From contig CANNAC010000014.1 of the NCBI GenBank assembly GCA_947502495.1, positions 1 to 64,000 of the forward strand: a stretch of 64,000 nt of DNA, read 5' to 3'. Below the pieces are notes generated by a model, which saw only the letters and a program-made list of their open reading frames with translations, did no database searches and was not told where the DNA came from. A program made the position numbers and the translations under genes. Source of the DNA: an uncultured Flavobacteriaceae bacterium. Its GTDB lineage: Bacteria > Bacteroidota > Bacteroidia > Flavobacteriales > Flavobacteriaceae. Below, piece after piece: positions 7,600 to 16,646 of this stretch (position 1 is the stretch's first letter; every line of letters begins with the position of its first letter).

Positions 7600-7966
7600 T
7601 TTAAAAATCGCAGTATTAAGATTTTATTGAGGTCACACGCGCGCGTATAGTTTTACTTTAATCCAACGAATACGACTACTTTAAAAAGTTATATCAACAT
7701 TTTAATTGTTTTCATAATGGTAAAAAGGCAATAGTTAATCAATTATTGATTTATATTGATTATCCGAATAACAATAAATATCTATCTAATCTTAGGAATT
7801 TAACTACTTAAAAGATAAATTACTTATTACAAGTTAATCTGTTTTGCAAACCGTAATAAAAACAATTGATTTTCGCACGCTAAAAAGAGTTAATCCATAT
7901 TGCTTTTCGAACGGTAAAAAGACCACAAAAACAACAATCGTACAAAAACCGTACAAATCAAGGCAT
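7600..7966. repeat. Gene-free right end of element with short repeats
   Basis: I see no credible gene here. AGTTAATC occurs at 7733-7740, 7832-7839 and 7888-7895, and GGTAAAAAG at 7719-7727 and 7913-7921. Two phased CGTACAA copies lie at 7939-7945 and 7950-7956. A CGCGCGCG run lies near 7640 in otherwise AT-rich DNA. The layout suits an integrase/excisionase binding region or a replication origin. Confidence 0.5.
7939..7956 (+). repeat. Two phased CGTACAA repeats (right arm sites)
   Basis: Copies at 7939-7945 and 7950-7956 are 11 bp apart and in the same orientation as the three at 516-543. They lie 58 bp inside attR. The matching placement at both ends points to recombinase arm sites. Confidence 0.6.
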
Positions 7967-8007
7967 AAAAAAAACCGTAAACATTGAAAATCAACATATT
8001 ACGGTTT
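7967..8007 (-). terminator. Terminator inside the right end of the element
   Basis: Stem AAACCGTAA/TTACGGTTT (7972-7980 and 7999-8007) with an 18-base loop is followed on the minus strand by a run of eight T. It lies six bases inside attR, immediately downstream of the leftward tRNA-Leu gene, and would end its transcript. Confidence 0.7.
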
Positions 8008-8013
8008 AATTAA

Positions 8014-8034
8014 GTACTGAAGACGGGACTTGAA
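8014..8034. repeat. attR, within tRNA-Leu 3' end
   Basis: This is the second copy of the 21-bp repeat, overlapping the T-loop and acceptor 3' strand of the intact tRNA-Leu gene. Because the element supplies this copy, the tRNA stays whole after integration. Confidence 0.9.
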
Positions 8035-8098
8035 CCCGTACGTCCTAATGGACATTGGATTTTAAGTCCAACGTGTCTACCAATTCCACCACTTCAGC
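8015..8098 (-). tRNA. tRNA-Leu (anticodon UAA)
   Basis: The minus strand folds into a class II tRNA: acceptor GCTGAAG, D arm, anticodon stem TTGGA/TCCAA with loop CTTAAAA (anticodon TAA), a long variable arm GTCC-ATTA-GGAC, and T arm ACGGG/CCCGT. The first acceptor pair is G-U, and no CCA is encoded. Its 3' end is the integration site of the element. It is co-directional with tRNA-Gly 50 bp upstream. Confidence 0.95.
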
Positions 8099-8148
8099 AG
8101 GAAACGATATTTAAAATATCGCTTGGTATATTTTTTTGAAAGTATCAG

Positions 8149-8220
8149 AGCGAAAGACGGGATTTGAACCCGCGACCCCCACCTTGGCAAGGTGATGCTC
8201 TACCCCTGAGCTACTTTCGC
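8149..8220 (-). tRNA. tRNA-Gly (anticodon GCC)
   Basis: The minus strand gives a standard cloverleaf: acceptor GCGAAAG/CTTTCGC, anticodon arm CACCTTGCCAAGGTG with anticodon GCC, T loop TTCAAAT, and discriminator T. CCA is not encoded. It is probably co-transcribed with tRNA-Leu. Confidence 0.96.
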
Positions 8221-8319
8221 AGTCTTTTGTATGAACGTGCAATATTGCTATTGCGGTTGCAAATTTAAAATAAATCTCTTAATTGCAAAGCTTTTTTTGA
8301 AAAAATATTATTTTTTTTT

Positions 8320-10932
8320 TCAAACCTCCTTTTTCTTGACCAACATTCGCTTTATTTCGTTGAGTTTCATCAAGGCTTCTACCGGCGTAAGTGTATCAAT
8401 ATCAATATGTAATATTTCTTCCTTTATGTTTTCTAATAACGGATCGTCTAGATTAAAGAAACTCAGCTGCATTTCATCTTTTAAAGATTTTACTTTATCG
8501 GTAAGTTCTTCGCTAGAATGCGATTTTTCTAATTTCTTCAAGATCTTATTCGCGCGATGTATTACCTGCTGTGGCATTCCGGCCATTTTAGCAACGTGAA
8601 TTCCAAAACTATGCTCACTTCCGCCAGGAACTAGCTTACGTATAAATAAAACGTTATCTTTTAATTCTTTTACAGAAACATTGTAGTTTTTAATCCGAAC
8701 AAACGTTTCGGTCATTTCATTAAGTTCATGATAATGGGTTGCAAAAAGCGTTTTTGGTTTTGCTGGATGCTCATGTAAATATTCACTAATTGCCCAAGCG
8801 ATAGAAATACCATCATAGGTACTTGTTCCTCTTCCTATTTCATCTAAAATCACTAAACTTCGATTGCTAATATTATTTAATATGGAAGCTGTCTCATTCA
8901 TTTCTACCATAAAAGTAGATTCCCCCATCGATATATTATCACTCGCTCCCACTCTAGTAAATATTTTATCTACTAAACCAATTCTAGCAGCCTTTGCAGG
9001 AACAAAACTTCCCATCTGTGCTAATAACACTATTAATGCTGTTTGGCGTAAAATAGCAGACTTACCAGACATATTTGGCCCCGTAATCATAATCATCTGT
9101 TGGGTATCTCTATCTAAAAAGACATCATTAGCAATATACGGTTCGCCAATTGGCAATTGCTTTTCAATTACAGGATGGCGACCATCTTTTATTTCTAAGT
9201 CATGTGTATCATCAATAATTGGATAGATATACTTATTATCTTTTGCTAACTGTGCAAAACCAGCCAAACAATCTAATTGACCAATTAAATACGCATTTTG
9301 TTGTACCGGTTTAATGTATTGATTCATCCAAGTAACCAACTCTGTAAACAGCTTTTGTTCTATCGCTAGAATCTTTTCTTCCGCACCTAAAATTTTTGTT
9401 TCGTACTCTTTAAGTTCTTCCGTAATATATCTTTCTGCATTTACTAAGGTTTGCTTTCTAACCCATTCTTCTGGAACTTTATCTTTATGCGTATTTCGTA
9501 CTTCTATATAATAACCAAATACATTGTTTGAAGCTATTTTAAGTGAAGTGATTCCGGTACGTTCACTTTCACGTTGTAACATTTTATTCAGATAATCTTT
9601 TCCAGAAGTAGACAAAGCGCGCAGCTCATCTAATTCTTCAGAAAACCCTTGCGCGATACTATTCCCTTTTAAGACATTCACTGGTGCTTCTTCATTAAGC
9701 ATCGTTTTTATCTTCTCTCGAAGGATATCACAGCTTTGTAATTTATCTCCTATTATTTTAAGAGATTCATTATCGCAATTAGACGATAATACTTTTATTG
9801 GAAGGATTGCTTCTAAAGAATTTTTAAGTTGAATAACCTCTCGCGGATTCACCTTTGCAGTAGCCACCTTAGAGATTAGTCTTTCTATATCACCAATATG
9901 TTTTATATGATTCTGTATTTTTTGAAGCGTCGTTTTATCTTTCGTAAAGAAATCTACTACTTCATGACGCTCTTTTATTTTCTCTACATTCTTTAACGGC
10001 AACGCTAACCAACGCTTTAATAAACGCCCTCCCATTGGAGAAATCGTTTTATCAATAACATTTAAAAGCGTCACTGCATTATTATTGGTAGAGTTATAAA
10101 GTTCTAAATTTCGGATAGTAAATCGATCCATCCAAACATAATCATCTTCGGCAATTCTAGAAACAGAAGTAATATGTTGTAATTTGTTATGTTGTGTTTC
10201 TCCCAAATAATGCAAAACAGATCCGGAAGCGATAATACCTTCCTGTAAATCTGCAATACCAAAACCTTTTAGCGTTTTAGTGTTAAAATGCTTAATTAAA
10301 GTTTCGTTTGCATAATCGGTTTGATATACCCAATCTTCTAAGTAAAATGTATGAAAATCGGTTCCAAATGTTTCATTAAAAAGCGTTCGTTTTTGTTTGG
10401 ACACTAATACTTCACTCGGACTAAAATTTTGAAGTAACTTATCTATATATTCCGCGTTTCCTTGCGAGGTTAAAAACTCACCAGTAGATACATCTAAAAA
10501 GGAAATTCCTATTTTGTTTTTTTCGAAATAAACCGAACATAAAAAGTTGTTGGATTTAGAAACCAAAACCTCATCATTAAGAGCAACTCCAGGAGTTACA
10601 AGCTCGGTAACACCGCGTTTCACGATATTCTTAGTCAGTTTAGGATCTTCTAACTGATCGCAAATAGCAACACGTTCTCCAGCTTTTACCAATTTTGGCA
10701 AATAGGTATTTAAAGAATGATGCGGAAAACCAGCAAGCTCAATTTCACTTTCGCTTCCCGCGCCTCGCTTGGTTAAGATTATTCCTAGAATCCCAGCCGT
10801 TTTAATAGCATCTGCACCAAAGGTTTCGTAAAAATCGCCAACTCGAAATAACAATAAAGCATCTGGATACTTTACTTTTATCGCGTTGTACTGCTTCATT
10901 AAAGGGGTTACTTTCTTTTCTTTTTTTGCCAA
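8320..10932 (-). CDS. mutS: DNA mismatch repair protein MutS
   Basis: An 870-residue MutS that recognises base mismatches and small loops and starts methyl-independent repair with MutL. The mismatch-binding motif GDFYETFG puts the Phe and Glu at residues 34 and 36. The ATPase domain has Walker A G618PNMSGKS and, about 75 residues on, Walker [16 protein letters not shown]; the THYHEL motif follows. Length is usual for Bacteroidota. The chosen start is TTG at 10930-10932 because it gives the conserved [15 protein letters not shown]-terminus; ATG at codon 12 is the fallback. It is a single gene, divergent from the DUF1573 gene. Confidence 0.97.
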   Translation of the reverse strand: MAKKEKKVTPLMKQYNAIKVKYPDALLLFRVGDFYETFGADAIKTAGILGIILTKRGAGSESEIELAGFPHHSLNTYLPKLVKAGERVAICDQLEDPKLTKNIVKRGVTELVTPGVALNDEVLVSKSNNFLCSVYFEKNKIGISFLDVSTGEFLTSQGNAEYIDKLLQNFSPSEVLVSKQKRTLFNETFGTDFHTFYLEDWVYQTDYANETLIKHFNTKTLKGFGIADLQEGIIASGSVLHYLGETQHNKLQHITSVSRIAEDDYVWMDRFTIRNLELYNSTNNNAVTLLNVIDKTISPMGGRLLKRWLALPLKNVEKIKERHEVVDFFTKDKTTLQKIQNHIKHIGDIERLISKVATAKVNPREVIQLKNSLEAILPIKVLSSNCDNESLKIIGDKLQSCDILREKIKTMLNEEAPVNVLKGNSIAQGFSEELDELRALSTSGKDYLNKMLQRESERTGITSLKIASNNVFGYYIEVRNTHKDKVPEEWVRKQTLVNAERYITEELKEYETKILGAEEKILAIEQKLFTELVTWMNQYIKPVQQNAYLIGQLDCLAGFAQLAKDNKYIYPIIDDTHDLEIKDGRHPVIEKQLPIGEPYIANDVFLDRDTQQMIMITGPNMSGKSAILRQTALIVLLAQMGSFVPAKAARIGLVDKIFTRVGASDNISMGESTFMVEMNETASILNNISNRSLVILDEIGRGTSTYDGISIAWAISEYLHEHPAKPKTLFATHYHELNEMTETFVRIKNYNVSVKELKDNVLFIRKLVPGGSEHSFGIHVAKMAGMPQQVIHRANKILKKLEKSHSSEELTDKVKSLKDEMQLSFFNLDDPLLENIKEEILHIDIDTLTPVEALMKLNEIKRMLVKKKEV

Positions 10933-11088
10933 GGGTAGATGTGCTTTTTAGTGAAAATTTATCTCCTTGCGAATTTAGTCAAATTAATAGTTGTTATAAA
11001 ATAAAGTTAAAAACTAAATTGTAGTACTAGGAATATAATGTTTTAGTAAATTTGGTATAGATATTTTTAAATCAAACCATTATAAATT

Positions 11089-11532
11089 ATGAAAAAAGCA
11101 ATTTTATTAAGTTTTGCTATGCTAGCAATGACGACAGTAGGAATAGCTCAAAACACCACAGAAGCTAGTGAGGTAAAGACAGTAGCTAATGAAGATGGCG
11201 CACAAATTGAGTTTGAATCGGAAACCATCGATTATGGTACCATTGAAAACAGTTCGGATGGAAATAGAGAGTTTACATTTACAAATACAGGAAGCACACC
11301 TTTAGTAATCACAAACGCCAAAGGTTCTTGCGGATGCACGGTTCCTACATGGCCAAAACAAGCTATTGCTCCTGGCGAATCTGCTGTTATTGGCGTACGT
11401 TATGCAACAGACAGAACAGGAACTTTTTCTAAAAGCATCACGCTAACTTCTAATGCGGTAAATGCTCCTAAAAAAGTAATACACATTAAAGGAAAAGTGA
11501 AACCAAAACCAGCAGAAGACAAGAATATTTAA
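11089..11532 (+). CDS. Exported DUF1573 protein
   Basis: A 147-residue exported protein with a signal peptide ending near GIAQ (residue 21). The mature part is a DUF1573 domain: TIDYGTIENSSDGNREFTFTN, then SCGCTVP with two Cys, and GTFSKSITLTSNA. The family has an immunoglobulin-like fold related to Hydin/ASPM domains and no established function. It ends with a Lys-rich tail, KGKVKPKPAEDK. It is followed by its own terminator, so it is probably monocistronic. Confidence 0.85.
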   Translation: MKKAILLSFAMLAMTTVGIAQNTTEASEVKTVANEDGAQIEFESETIDYGTIENSSDGNREFTFTNTGSTPLVITNAKGSCGCTVPTWPKQAIAPGESAVIGVRYATDRTGTFSKSITLTSNAVNAPKKVIHIKGKVKPKPAEDKNI

Positions 11533-11552
11533 TTTCTTTTTTTTGATAACTT

Positions 11553-11587
11553 TAAAGCTTCCTCTTCAAAAAGGAAGCTTTTTTTTT
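11553..11587 (+). terminator. Terminator after DUF1573 gene
   Basis: Stem AAAGCTTCCT/AGGAAGCTTT with an eight-base loop is followed by seven or more T. It lies directly before the start codon of the methyltransferase gene. Confidence 0.85.
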
Positions 11588-11600
11588 GAATATTTGCAGT

Positions 11601-12146
11601 ATGAGAAAACTAAAAAACAACGAACTAGATCGATTAACTGTAGAAGATTTTAAAACTTCTACCAAGACTCCTATTATAATCATTTTAGATAATATTAGAA
11701 GCTTAAACAATATCGGTTCTGTGTTTAGAACTAGTGACGCTTTTTTAGTTGAAAAAATTTACCTCTGCGGAATTACCGCTACGCCACCGCACAAAGACAT
11801 TCATAAAACAGCTCTTGGAAGCACAGATACTGTTGCTTGGGAATATGCAGAAAACACCATTTCTTTAGTGGAAAAGCTAAAAGCTGAAAACGTAAAAATA
11901 TGCGCTATTGAGCAAGCAGAAAACGCAACCATGCTGAATGATTTTTCACCAGAAGCAAATACAAAATACGCTTTCATTTTTGGCAATGAAGTAAAAGGCG
12001 TTGCCCAAAACGTAGTAAGCGCAAGTGATGTGGTTATTGAAATCCCTCAATTTGGAACCAAGCATTCCCTTAATATTTCGGTAAGTTGTGGTGTTGTAGT
12101 TTGGGATGTGTTTAGTAAAATGAAAAACACTACTCTTCAACAATAA
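11601..12146 (+). CDS. RNA methyltransferase, SpoU/TrmH family
   Basis: A 181-residue SPOUT-class methyltransferase expected to 2'-O-methylate a tRNA or rRNA ribose using S-adenosylmethionine. The three family motifs are present: NIRSLNNIGSVFRTSDAF (motif 1), FIFGNEVKGV (motif 2), and IPQFGTKHSLNISVSCGVV (motif 3, the knot). It lacks the extra N-terminal substrate-binding domain of TrmH or RlmB, so the target is uncertain. I chose ATG 11601 rather than TTG 11586, which lies in the preceding terminator's T tract. Its last 17 bases overlap the convergent gene. Confidence 0.88.
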   Translation: MRKLKNNELDRLTVEDFKTSTKTPIIIILDNIRSLNNIGSVFRTSDAFLVEKIYLCGITATPPHKDIHKTALGSTDTVAWEYAENTISLVEKLKAENVKICAIEQAENATMLNDFSPEANTKYAFIFGNEVKGVAQNVVSASDVVIEIPQFGTKHSLNISVSCGVVVWDVFSKMKNTTLQQ

Positions 12147-14430
12147 TTTCACTAATCAATTTTCCTGACTTGGTAAACCCCTGAATGGAAAAAGTATATC
12201 CTGAAAAATTATTTTTAACTTTAAAAACAACTTCCCCATTCGTATTGGTTTCCAGTATTGGTTTCCAATCTATTTCTGTTGCTTCATTTTGTAAATTAAA
12301 ATCATGAATTGGTGTGTAATACTTTTTAGCAGAATTGTAACCATAGTCAAAAACATAGTTCTGGTATAATTCTACAATTCCTTTTTTGTAATTATCTGTT
12401 GTAAAAACTTGATATGCCCTAAACCCTTTTCCAAGAGGTTGCACCATTACATTTTCAACATCTTTCATTTCTAATTTTAAACCTCCTAAATCTTCAGACT
12501 CCATTCTTTTCCCATCAATAAACAGAAAAGCTTCTTTTTCTACACCCAACTCCAAATACCATTCTAAACCTTTCCAATTTACCAACCTAGCACCTTCTGC
12601 TCTTTCTAAATAACCCAACAACAATTCTTTTTTATAACGATCGGCTACTTCTAACGGCATGTATTTTCCAATATCAAAAGTTGTTTTCTTGTATTTACGC
12701 ACCAATTTTGTTTTTTCTAAAAGTGCCTTCGTTTTTATTCTTCCGGACACATTAACGGTATCTAACCTGGTAGCATCGGCCTCATAAAACACGAAGTCAT
12801 GTTCTTTTTCTATGGCTACAGATGTATAATTTGACTTTAGAACTATAGGCTTAAATTCCATTTTAGAATATACTACAGAATCTAAAGTCATATTTTCTGG
12901 TTTTGCCAATTCGTTATCAGGTTTTACAAAAGATAATTTTACAGCATCACCTTTATATATCAACAGGTTTTTAAAGGTAAAATCCAACTTATTATTCAAA
13001 AATATCTTATCTATTACCTTATTATCTTCACTAATTAACGCAAGGTTATTAGACCCTAATGGCGTAGCGTGACCAGACAATTTAAACCCTAATTCAAAGT
13101 CGTATTTATATTCTGGGTTTACATTATTAACAAATTGATAAGCAGCATACTGCGTCCAACCTTGCGTTAATAATAACAAGTCTATATGTTGCAATCGATC
13201 TGCATTCTTTTTATTTAAGTAATAGGAAGGCTTCTCTATATATCCTTTTACATACGGCGTTAGCAAAAAAGCAGACTCTATATTAGTCTCTTCTGCTATT
13301 TGTGTTTTCCCCGACATCACAGAAGCACTTAAATTAGCTCGTTCTGAACCAGCTATCATTTTCAATTTAAAAACACTAGAATCTTTTTCTTTTAGTTGCT
13401 TTTCAATTTTTATATCGATTTTAGTATGGTCTTTATACACAAAAAACTTTCTTTCCAGAATTGGTGTATTCTTTTTAAATACCGTCACCGTATTTACACC
13501 ATTAAAAAAATCATCCTTATTTATTTGTAGCACTACTTTAGAAGTATCGCTAAGCACGATATCGGTATAATTAACCACTTTATTGTTTTGATGAAACAGC
13601 ACAAAATAATTCTCCTTTTGCCTTTGTAAAGTTTCTTTATTGGTTTGTAATTGCACATCCACAAAATCATTGCGATCTACAACCTTAAGAGACAACCCTT
13701 CTTTTTTAGCCAATGGAACTTCCATTTTTAGAACCGTATCTTTTACCCTAATAATTACTTGATATTTTTCTGATTTATCATAGAAAAACGCACCAGTAGC
13801 CATTCCCAAATACGGATTTTCAAAATGCGTGATTACTTTATTTTTAGAATCAATAATTTCTCCAGTAAAATCCAATCCTTTTCCATTTACCAAAGCTTTA
13901 ACAGCAATTACATTTTCGACATTTTCGAGTAAATAACCTCCTTCTGGAAAAAGCTGTACATCATATAAATCATCACTGTCTTTGTTATTCTTTGTAGTAG
14001 TATCACCAATACTTATTTTAGAGACAAAGGTATTTTCTTCTCCAAAATTTTTCATAAAATTAGTATGTGCCTGAATATAATAATCCCCATATTCCAAAGT
14101 ATCGAATAGTTCCAATTGCCCACTTCCTACTCCTTTATTAATTAAAATATTTTGTACTTCTATTAACTGACCTGTTTCAGAAAACAAGCTAACATAAAGC
14201 AAAGTCGTCTTTAACGAAGGCTTGTTTGTACTGGAAGCAACATAGGCCTTAAACCAAATAGTATCGTCTTTATCATATTTGGTTTTATTGGTATGAATAA
14301 ATACTTTTTCGAAAAATAACTGATTTTTTTGTAATGCAGTAACTAAAGAATCTGCAGATGTATCTTGCGCTATTGTAGTTGCACTAAAAAGAAGAAGAAA
14401 ATAAAATAGTATATAACGGGCTTGCTTCAT
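12130..14430 (-). CDS. Large exported MG2-domain protein
   Basis: A 766-residue exported protein with a signal peptide ending near TIAQ (residue 22). The N-terminus has an alpha-2-macroglobulin MG2-like segment (VFIHTNKTKYDKDDTIWFKAYV pattern, about residues 42-63), followed by more beta-sandwich-like regions. After about residue 540 it resembles the plug-like end (VSGRIKTK, then a helical part) of Bacteroidota proteins annotated as TonB-dependent receptor plug proteins. There is no outer-membrane barrel. It is probably a periplasmic or surface protein; the substrate is unknown. It is a single gene, 40 bp upstream of the folK-dNK start in the same direction. Confidence 0.7.
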   Translation of the reverse strand: MKQARYILFYFLLLFSATTIAQDTSADSLVTALQKNQLFFEKVFIHTNKTKYDKDDTIWFKAYVASSTNKPSLKTTLLYVSLFSETGQLIEVQNILINKGVGSGQLELFDTLEYGDYYIQAHTNFMKNFGEENTFVSKISIGDTTTKNNKDSDDLYDVQLFPEGGYLLENVENVIAVKALVNGKGLDFTGEIIDSKNKVITHFENPYLGMATGAFFYDKSEKYQVIIRVKDTVLKMEVPLAKKEGLSLKVVDRNDFVDVQLQTNKETLQRQKENYFVLFHQNNKVVNYTDIVLSDTSKVVLQINKDDFFNGVNTVTVFKKNTPILERKFFVYKDHTKIDIKIEKQLKEKDSSVFKLKMIAGSERANLSASVMSGKTQIAEETNIESAFLLTPYVKGYIEKPSYYLNKKNADRLQHIDLLLLTQGWTQYAAYQFVNNVNPEYKYDFELGFKLSGHATPLGSNNLALISEDNKVIDKIFLNNKLDFTFKNLLIYKGDAVKLSFVKPDNELAKPENMTLDSVVYSKMEFKPIVLKSNYTSVAIEKEHDFVFYEADATRLDTVNVSGRIKTKALLEKTKLVRKYKKTTFDIGKYMPLEVADRYKKELLLGYLERAEGARLVNWKGLEWYLELGVEKEAFLFIDGKRMESEDLGGLKLEMKDVENVMVQPLGKGFRAYQVFTTDNYKKGIVELYQNYVFDYGYNSAKKYYTPIHDFNLQNEATEIDWKPILETNTNGEVVFKVKNNFSGYTFSIQGFTKSGKLISEIIVEE

Positions 14431-14470
14431 AAATTCTAAATATCTAGAAATTTACAAAAAACTTAAACAA

Positions 14471-15598
14471 CTATTCACAAATTCTATCCAACAACCAAAG
14501 ATAGTCTGCTCGATTTTTCACAAAGTCCTTTTCAGAAATATCAATAATTTTGACATTCAATTCGGTTTGCTCTTTTAAAAAATCTAAATAACCAGAATTA
14601 ATTTTATCTAAATAATCGTTTTCAATATCCTTCTCGTAGCTTCTACCTCTTTTTTTAATATTCGCCTGAAGTCTTTCGGTATTTTGATATAAATACACAT
14701 ACAAATCTGGTTTTGCGATGTCTTTATATACCTGATAAAAGAGTTTTCTATACAGTTTAAACTCATCTTCGGGTAAGGTAATCTTAGAGAATATTAAGGA
14801 TTTAAACACATCATAATCACTAACAATAAAATCCTTAAATAAATCTAGTTGCGATAAATCATCACTAATTTGCTGGTAGCGATCTGCTAGAAAAGACATT
14901 TCTAAAGTAAACGCATAGCGTTTTGGTTCTTTATAAAATTTAGGTAAAAACGGATTATCGGCAAAACGCTCAAGAATGAGCTTCGCATTAAAATCGTGTG
15001 CCATTTTATTGGTAAAACTCGTTTTTCCTGCACCTATATTACCTTCAATTGCAATAAAATTATATTTAGAAAAATCATATTGCTTACTTGTATTTTTCAA
15101 CCAAAGATTTATTGGTTCTAAAACACTAGAATCTTCACACTCCTCTAACAAAACACCAACCTCTTTATTTAATATGGGATGCTTCATTTGAGAAGCAATA
15201 TTATATAAAGGTTGCAATACAAATTTGCGCTTATGCATTTCTGGATGCGGAATTTGCAAGGATTTAGAATCGACAATTTCGTCTTCATAAAAAACAATAT
15301 CTAAATCTATAATTCTAGATTCATATCCTTCCTTTTTAGAGCGCACTCGTCCTAATTGTTTTTCAATATCTAACAGAGTCTTTAAAAGCTTACTCGCTTT
15401 AAATTCGGTTTCTAAAATTAAACACGTATTTAAAAAAGATTCGCCTTCAAAACCAAAAGCTGGTGTTTTATACACCTTAGATATTATTTTAATATGACCA
15501 ACTTGTTCGTGAATGCAATCAATAGCATTTTGCAAATTTTTAAATTTGTCGCCTTGATTGCTTCCTAAAGAAATGTATGCTTTTTTTGGTTGGTTCAT
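14471..15598 (-). CDS. folK: FolK-deoxynucleoside kinase fusion
   Basis: A 375-residue protein joining two enzymes. Residues 7-135 are HPPK (FolK), which pyrophosphorylates 6-hydroxymethyl-dihydropterin in folate synthesis: SLGSNQGDK, RIIDLDIVFY (95-104), and P-HPEMHKRKFVLQPL (117-131). Residues 175-375 are a deoxynucleoside kinase that salvages deoxynucleosides: P-loop GNIGAGKTS (186-194), ERF (210-212), and ADRY. A linker joins them near residues 155-175. The fusion is known in Bacteroidota. The gene is intact, with ATG start. Which deoxynucleoside is used cannot be told from the sequence. Confidence 0.93.
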   Translation of the reverse strand: MNQPKKAYISLGSNQGDKFKNLQNAIDCIHEQVGHIKIISKVYKTPAFGFEGESFLNTCLILETEFKASKLLKTLLDIEKQLGRVRSKKEGYESRIIDLDIVFYEDEIVDSKSLQIPHPEMHKRKFVLQPLYNIASQMKHPILNKEVGVLLEECEDSSVLEPINLWLKNTSKQYDFSKYNFIAIEGNIGAGKTSFTNKMAHDFNAKLILERFADNPFLPKFYKEPKRYAFTLEMSFLADRYQQISDDLSQLDLFKDFIVSDYDVFKSLIFSKITLPEDEFKLYRKLFYQVYKDIAKPDLYVYLYQNTERLQANIKKRGRSYEKDIENDYLDKINSGYLDFLKEQTELNVKIIDISEKDFVKNRADYLWLLDRICE

Positions 15599-15850
15599 AA
15601 GTAAATTAACACATCTTCCTTTTTTCTATTTCCCACAAATAGTAAAAACAAAAAGCGAAGACGAATTCCTGCAAAATAACTAAAACAATTTTTAATGCTT
15701 TATATTTATCTTAGCTATTTATTCACAATTTAATCTCAAAAGTTTTTGAGAGGAAACTTGTCTAATCTGAATACGCTAAATATACCAGATGGAAAATTAA
15801 TAAAGAATAAAGAGAACCAAATTTAGATTCCTGCTTTGGAAGTATATATT

Positions 15851-16555
15851 ATGACATTAAAAGATAAACTTGCCGCACAACGTATTTACCTATTTCTAGG
15901 TGCTTTATTTATAACTTCATTAGTGGTTTCTAATTTAATATTTCAGAAGTTTTTTTATTGGCATCCTATTGATGTAGAGATTTTTGGATCTAAACTCTTT
16001 GAGATTTCTGTTGGTATTTTACCATATCCTATCACCTTTTTAATCACCGATTTAATCAGTGAAATCTATGGCAAGAAACGAGCTAACGATATTGTCATTG
16101 CCGGTATTTTCGCTTCTTTTTTTTCTATGCTAATTGTTTATGTTGCCAATGTAACACCTGCTACAAGCTGGTCGCCAGTGAACAACAAATTATTCACTAC
16201 TGTTTTTGGCAGCACAGCAATTGCCGTTTTTGCTAGTATGATGGCTTACTTATTTGCCCAGTTAATAGATATTCAAATTTACCATTTCTGGAAACGCACA
16301 ACTAAAGGAAAACATTTATGGTTGCGAAATAATTTCTCCACGTTTTTCTCTCAGTTTGTAGATACGTTTACCATCTTAATATTATTATGCTCTTTTCATA
16401 TTATAGCTTGGGATAAATTTGCAGGACTGCTAGCGGCCGGATTTATTTTCAAAGTATTAATCGCTCTTTTTGACACGCCTTTTTTGTATTTAGGCGTCTA
16501 TATTTTTAGAAAACGATTTAACCTTAAAATTAACGAAGAAATAGATTTGCTTTAA
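15851..16555 (+). CDS. Queuosine precursor transporter, YhhQ/VUT family
   Basis: A 234-residue inner-membrane protein with about six transmembrane segments. The family signature FLITDLISEIYGKKRA at about residue 57 and the later NNFSTFFSQFVDTF helix are visible. The family imports queuosine precursors (queuine, preQ0 or preQ1); some are annotated VUT. Which precursor is used is not seen. I chose ATG 15851, five codons into the longer frame, since it opens directly with MTLKDKLAAQRIYLF. There is a 250-bp gene-free gap before it. Confidence 0.85.
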   Translation: MTLKDKLAAQRIYLFLGALFITSLVVSNLIFQKFFYWHPIDVEIFGSKLFEISVGILPYPITFLITDLISEIYGKKRANDIVIAGIFASFFSMLIVYVANVTPATSWSPVNNKLFTTVFGSTAIAVFASMMAYLFAQLIDIQIYHFWKRTTKGKHLWLRNNFSTFFSQFVDTFTILILLCSFHIIAWDKFAGLLAAGFIFKVLIALFDTPFLYLGVYIFRKRFNLKINEEIDLL

Positions 16556-16646
16556 ACGCTAAACTTTTGCTAAAGTCTCGCTTTACAACATCTAAACCGC
16601 GTATTATTACGTAAATACTTACACAAACAAATTTGTATTATTTCTT

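Larger units (their letters stand above)
361..8034. mobile_element. Integrated genetic element in tRNA-Leu, about 7.65 kb
   Basis: The segment is bounded by a 21-bp perfect direct repeat (361-381 and 8014-8034) made of the 3' end of a tRNA-Leu gene. A tyrosine recombinase gene starts about 200 bp inside the left boundary, and a small helix-turn-helix gene and a replication-initiator-like gene follow. The remaining genes are unrecognised or exported proteins, and all point rightward. NBU1 of Bacteroides also uses the 3' end of a tRNA-Leu gene, which is a useful analogue. I see no conjugation genes, no relaxase with a clear HUH motif, and no phage capsid genes, so transfer would need help from another element. 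Confidence 0.85.

Noticed and set aside
8296-8330. Terminator at the mutS 3' end
   Set aside because: There is an A/T-only inverted repeat around the stop codon, too weak and low in GC to call with confidence.
8864-9226. 120-codon plus-strand frame inside mutS
   Set aside because: It is antisense to the conserved MutS ATPase region and its translation has no family pattern, so it mirrors mutS codon use.
11019-11054. Full promoter for the DUF1573 gene
   Set aside because: TAAATTTG is present, but the nearest TTG is 25 bases upstream, so the match is incomplete.
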